The notes under the pieces were generated by a model, which did not search any database, was not told the DNA's origin, and worked only from the letters and a program-made list of their open reading frames with translations. Below, piece by piece: positions 5,581 to 7,409 of a DNA stretch of 7,409 nucleotides. Positions within the stretch are counted from its first letter, which is position 1. Every line of letters starts with the position of its first letter. Origin of the DNA: an uncultured Lysobacterales bacterium (GTDB lineage Bacteria; Pseudomonadota; Gammaproteobacteria; Xanthomonadales; Xanthomonadaceae); assembly GCA_946886865.1 (NCBI GenBank), contig CAMPJI010000104.1, positions 1-7,409 of the forward strand, in the 5' to 3' direction. The position numbers and the translations under genes are program-made.

Positions 5581-7016
5581 CACGCCTTGGGGCGTGCGGG
5601 CTTCGCCGGCTCGGCTTTCCCGGCGGGCTCGGCTTTGGCAATGCGCGCGTTGTCCATGCGCTCCAGCTGCGCCAGCGCCGGCGCCATCTGCGCACGGAAC
5701 GCAACCAGGTCGGCGCCCTTCAGCGGCTCGGGCGGCGGCATCGTCACCGACAGCGGGTTGCGGTGCACGCCATTGACGCGGAATTCGTAGTGCAGGTGCG
5801 GGCCGGTGGACAGGCCCGAGCTGCCGACGTAGCCGATGGTCTCGCCCTGGCGCACGCGCTGGCCGGCCTTGTACTTGCCGAAGCGGGACATGTGCGCGTA
5901 CAGCGTGGTGTGCCCGCGGCCATGGTCGAGGATGACGGCGCGGCCGTAGCCGCCCCGCCAGCCGGCGAACTGCACGCGCGCATCGCCGGCGGCCATGATC
6001 GGCGTGCCCGGCGCGGCGCCGTAGTCCACGCCCTTGTGCATCCGCACCTTGCCGGCCACCGGGTGGCGGCGAGAGCCGAAGCCGGAGGTCAGCCGCGCGT
6101 ACTGGATCGGCATGCGGATGAAGCTCTTCTTCAGCGGACGGCCTTCGGCGGTGAAGTACTCGGCCTTGCCGTCGCGCTCGAAACGGAACCCGGAATAGGT
6201 CTTGCCGCCGGTCGTGAACGTGGCCGCGCGGATCGCGCCGGTGCCCACGCGCTCGCCCTCGCGCCAGACCTCGTCGTACACCACGCTGAAGCGGTCGCCC
6301 TTCTGCGTGTCCTTGAAGTCGATGTCGTACTGGAAGATCTGGTCGGTCATCGTCGCAATGGCGGCGGGCGACAGGCCGGCCTTGCGGGCGGCGACGTACA
6401 GCGAGCTGTTGATCTCGCCGCTGGCGACCTGGGTGCGTGTCTGGGTCGGACGTTCGGTGACCGTCTCGGTGATCGAGTCGGAGCCGATGCGCAACTCGAC
6501 GCGCTGGCTCTCGCCGCGCTCGAAACGGATGGCACGCAGCCCGCCGCCTACCGGCAGGTCGAATGCCAGCTCCGCGCCCGGGCGCAGCCGGGTCAGCGTG
6601 TCCTGGGCACCGGGGTGCTCGAGGATGCGGTACATGGTGGTGGCCGGGATATCGAGCGACTCGAACACCGCGCCCAGCGTCTGGCCCTTCTCGACCGTCA
6701 CGACCTCCCAGCTGTCGACCGGCTGGCGCTTGCGCGACACCGGCAGCGGCGGTAGGGCCAGCGCCATCGACTGTCGAGGCATGTGCGCCGGATCGCCGAC
6801 CGGCGCGTCGAAACCCGGCACGATGGCCGCCATCAACATGCCAATCGTCGCGACGAGGCTGGCCTGCGCCCACTGGCGGCGGGTCCAGCGGCCGTTGAAG
6901 CCGTCCGAAATATGGCGTGCCAGCACCGGGCGCTTGAGCGCCGCCTCACGCAGGGACTGCAGGCGCTCGCGCCGAGAGGGCACGTGCGGTGCGGTTCCGG
7001 AATCAGGCGTCGTCAT
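5580..7016 (-). CDS. M23-family murein DD-endopeptidase, membrane-anchored, OapA/LysM-like (MepM type)
   Basis: This 478-residue protein has a cytoplasmic N-tail (1-50, basic), a single membrane segment at about 51-68 ([19 protein letters not shown]) and a periplasmic remainder. Residues about 101-170 ([20 protein letters not shown]...) look like an OapA/LysM-like peptidoglycan-binding domain. Residues 200-300 resemble the second, Csd3-type domain ([22 protein letters not shown]). Residues 310-425 form the LytM/M23 peptidase with Zn ligands H327 and D331 (MHKGVDYG) and H409 (HLHYEF), plus H375 (YAHMS) and H407. Such enzymes cut meso-DAP-D-Ala crosslinks to allow sacculus growth. The tail is Lys/Ala/Pro-rich. 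The ATG at 7016 has AGGGGG 7 nt upstream and a promoter about 47-75 bp upstream; the frame is open to an ATG at 7154, but that extension would include the promoter. It is coupled to anmK and divergent from tyrS, as I recall for P. aeruginosa PA0666-PA0668. Confidence 0.93.
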   Translation of the reverse strand: MTTPDSGTAPHVPSRRERLQSLREAALKRPVLARHISDGFNGRWTRRQWAQASLVATIGMLMAAIVPGFDAPVGDPAHMPRQSMALALPPLPVSRKRQPVDSWEVVTVEKGQTLGAVFESLDIPATTMYRILEHPGAQDTLTRLRPGAELAFDLPVGGGLRAIRFERGESQRVELRIGSDSITETVTERPTQTRTQVASGEINSSLYVAARKAGLSPAAIATMTDQIFQYDIDFKDTQKGDRFSVVYDEVWREGERVGTGAIRAATFTTGGKTYSGFRFERDGKAEYFTAEGRPLKKSFIRMPIQYARLTSGFGSRRHPVAGKVRMHKGVDYGAAPGTPIMAAGDARVQFAGWRGGYGRAVILDHGRGHTTLYAHMSRFGKYKAGQRVRQGETIGYVGSSGLSTGPHLHYEFRVNGVHRNPLSVTMPPPEPLKGADLVAFRAQMAPALAQLERMDNARIAKAEPAGKAEPAKPARPKA

Positions 7017-7023
7017 GCATGGT

Positions 7024-7029
7024 CCCCCT
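7024..7029 (-). promoter_or_regulatory. Shine-Dalgarno site of the M23 peptidase gene
   Basis: Minus-strand AGGGGG lies 7 nt before the ATG at 7016. A second ATG, 4 nt upstream (ccATGcATG), is out of frame; the spacing favours the downstream one. The site decides between the 478-residue start and the longer open frame. Confidence 0.65.
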
Positions 7030-7062
7030 GCGTACTGGGTGTGAAGGCTGTGTAGCGGCGTT

Positions 7063-7091
7063 ACCATAGTGACGCGAGCAACGTGCGTCAA
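7063..7091 (-). promoter_or_regulatory. Sigma70-type promoter of the M23-anmK operon
   Basis: Minus strand: -35 TTGACG (7091-7086), a 17-bp spacer, and -10 TATGGT (7068-7063). Spacing is optimal, and the hexamers match consensus at 5 of 6 and 4 of 6 positions. Predicted transcription start is near 7056, giving a leader of about 40 nt. The -35 box is part of an inverted repeat (7087-7100), so a repressor bound there would block it. Confidence 0.6.
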
Positions 7092-7118
7092 ACCTTTGAC
7101 CTGAATAGGATTTTTGAC
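7087..7118. repeat. Three TTTGAC half-sites between the M23 gene and tyrS
   Basis: GTCAAA (7087-7092) and TTTGAC (7095-7100) form an inverted repeat with a 2-bp centre. A further direct copy, TTTGAC, lies at 7113-7118, 18 bp downstream of the second. Two of the copies extend to TTTGACC (7095-7101, 7113-7119). They could be -35 elements of both divergent promoters or a regulator binding site; no matching -10 for tyrS stands out. Confidence 0.5.
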
Positions 7119-7129
7119 CAGGTGCCGCT

Positions 7130-7148
7130 TTAACTCCGTCTTAACTCC
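7130..7148. repeat. TTAACTCC direct repeat with an 11-bp period
   Basis: TTAACTCC occurs at 7130-7137 and at 7141-7148, so the copies start 11 bp apart, about one helical turn. This arrangement is typical of sites bound by side-by-side response-regulator dimers, but two short copies can also be chance. It lies about 55-70 bp upstream of tyrS. Confidence 0.4.
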
Positions 7149-7201
7149 ATTCATGTCCGGCGTCGCAGTTCCACGCGCCCGGCCCCTCCCCGAGACCCCC
7201 T

Positions 7202-7409
7202 GTGTCCGTACAAGACTCCCTTGATCTGATCGGCCGTGGCGCCGACGAAGTGCTCAAGACTGAAGAACTGCGCGAGCGCCTCGCCGCCGGCCGCCCGCTC
7301 AGGATCAAGGCCGGGTTCGACCCCACGGCCCCGGACCTGCACCTGGGTCACACGGTGCTGCTCAACAAGATGCGGCAGTTCCAGGACCTGGGGCACGAGG
7401 TCACGTTCC
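7202..7409 (+). CDS. tyrS: Tyrosyl-tRNA synthetase, N-terminal 69 residues (3' part outside window)
   Basis: The peptide starts (M)[17 protein letters not shown] and continues to [20 protein letters not shown] (residues 35-54), which holds the class I HIGH-type motif HLGH (47-50) and the [12 protein letters not shown] pattern of bacterial TyrRS. The enzyme charges tRNA-Tyr in the cytoplasm. The start is taken as GTG 7202, because an in-frame TAA at 7142 closes the frame upstream and no ATG or GTG lies between. No Shine-Dalgarno sequence precedes it: the 30 nt before the start are C-rich (ggcccctccccgag...). The KMSKS motif and anticodon-binding part are outside the window. It is divergent from the M23-anmK operon. 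Confidence 0.95.
   Translation, partial: MSVQDSLDLIGRGADEVLKTEELRERLAAGRPLRIKAGFDPTAPDLHLGHTVLLNKMRQFQDLGHEVTF

Noticed and set aside
4135..5790. A 551-codon frame antisense to anmK.
   Set aside because: It runs opposite a well-supported enzyme gene and has no recognisable motif; third-position GC bias commonly opens such frames.
5581..6873. The anmK reading frame stays open for about 430 codons upstream through the M23 gene, suggesting one 829-residue protein.
   Set aside because: The upstream part is an off-frame reading of the M23 peptidase, whose own frame has clear Zn-ligand motifs. Its composition is the Arg/Gly/Pro-rich type produced by shadow frames in GC-rich DNA.
7017..7154. The longer form of the M23 peptidase starting at 7154.
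   Set aside because: The region holds a well-spaced promoter and the ribosome binding site for the ATG at 7016, and the extra 46 residues resemble nothing in the family.
1..7409. Mobile elements, CRISPR arrays, tRNA or rRNA genes, toxin-antitoxin pairs and phage genes.
   Set aside because: I saw no transposase or integrase motifs, no regularly spaced repeats, no cloverleaf or rRNA sequence, and composition is even across the window.

Overview
The window is about 7.4 kb of GC-rich, tightly packed chromosomal DNA. It looks like a gammaproteobacterium of the Xanthomonadaceae/Lysobacteraceae type (Xanthomonas, Lysobacter, Luteimonas and relatives). I infer this from the protein sequences as I remember those families, the base composition and the gene order; I could not run a search. 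All nine genes look intact except the two cut by the window edges. There is no sign of mobile elements, CRISPR or RNA genes, and no gap exceeds 200 bases.

Layout, left to right. (1) The last 51 codons of a phosphomannomutase/phosphoglucomutase (+), followed by a GC-rich hairpin. (2) A secreted DUF4124 protein (-) that meets it tail to tail and lies downstream of pyrE (-). (3) A 133-bp divergent promoter region between pyrE and xth, with a 10-bp-arm palindrome exactly midway between two candidate -10 boxes. (4) A rightward operon xth - ampG - small ribbon-helix-helix-like protein, with genes joined by 1-nt and 4-nt overlaps. (5) A leftward operon made of an M23 endopeptidase followed by anmK, joined by a TGATG overlap; anmK ends by overlapping the small rightward gene by 16 nt. 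(6) A 185-bp, comparatively AT-rich divergent region carrying a good sigma70-type promoter for the M23 gene and several short repeats. (7) The start of tyrS (+), cut by the window end.

Function. The M23 endopeptidase (cuts peptidoglycan crosslinks), AmpG (imports anhydromuropeptides) and AnmK (phosphorylates the released anhydro-MurNAc) are consecutive steps of peptidoglycan turnover and recycling, and here they sit in two converging operons. The other genes are housekeeping: sugar-phosphate mutase, pyrimidine synthesis, AP-site repair and tyrosine charging. The phosphomutase - pyrE - xth order parallels the algC - pyrE - crc order of Pseudomonas, but the Xth here keeps the catalytic residues that Crc has lost.

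Most of the window is ordinary conserved chromosome. The points most worth a second look are an intrinsic terminator lying inside the first codons of anmK, the symmetric pyrE/xth promoter palindrome, and the catalytically intact Xth at the Crc position. I found no convincing new system.
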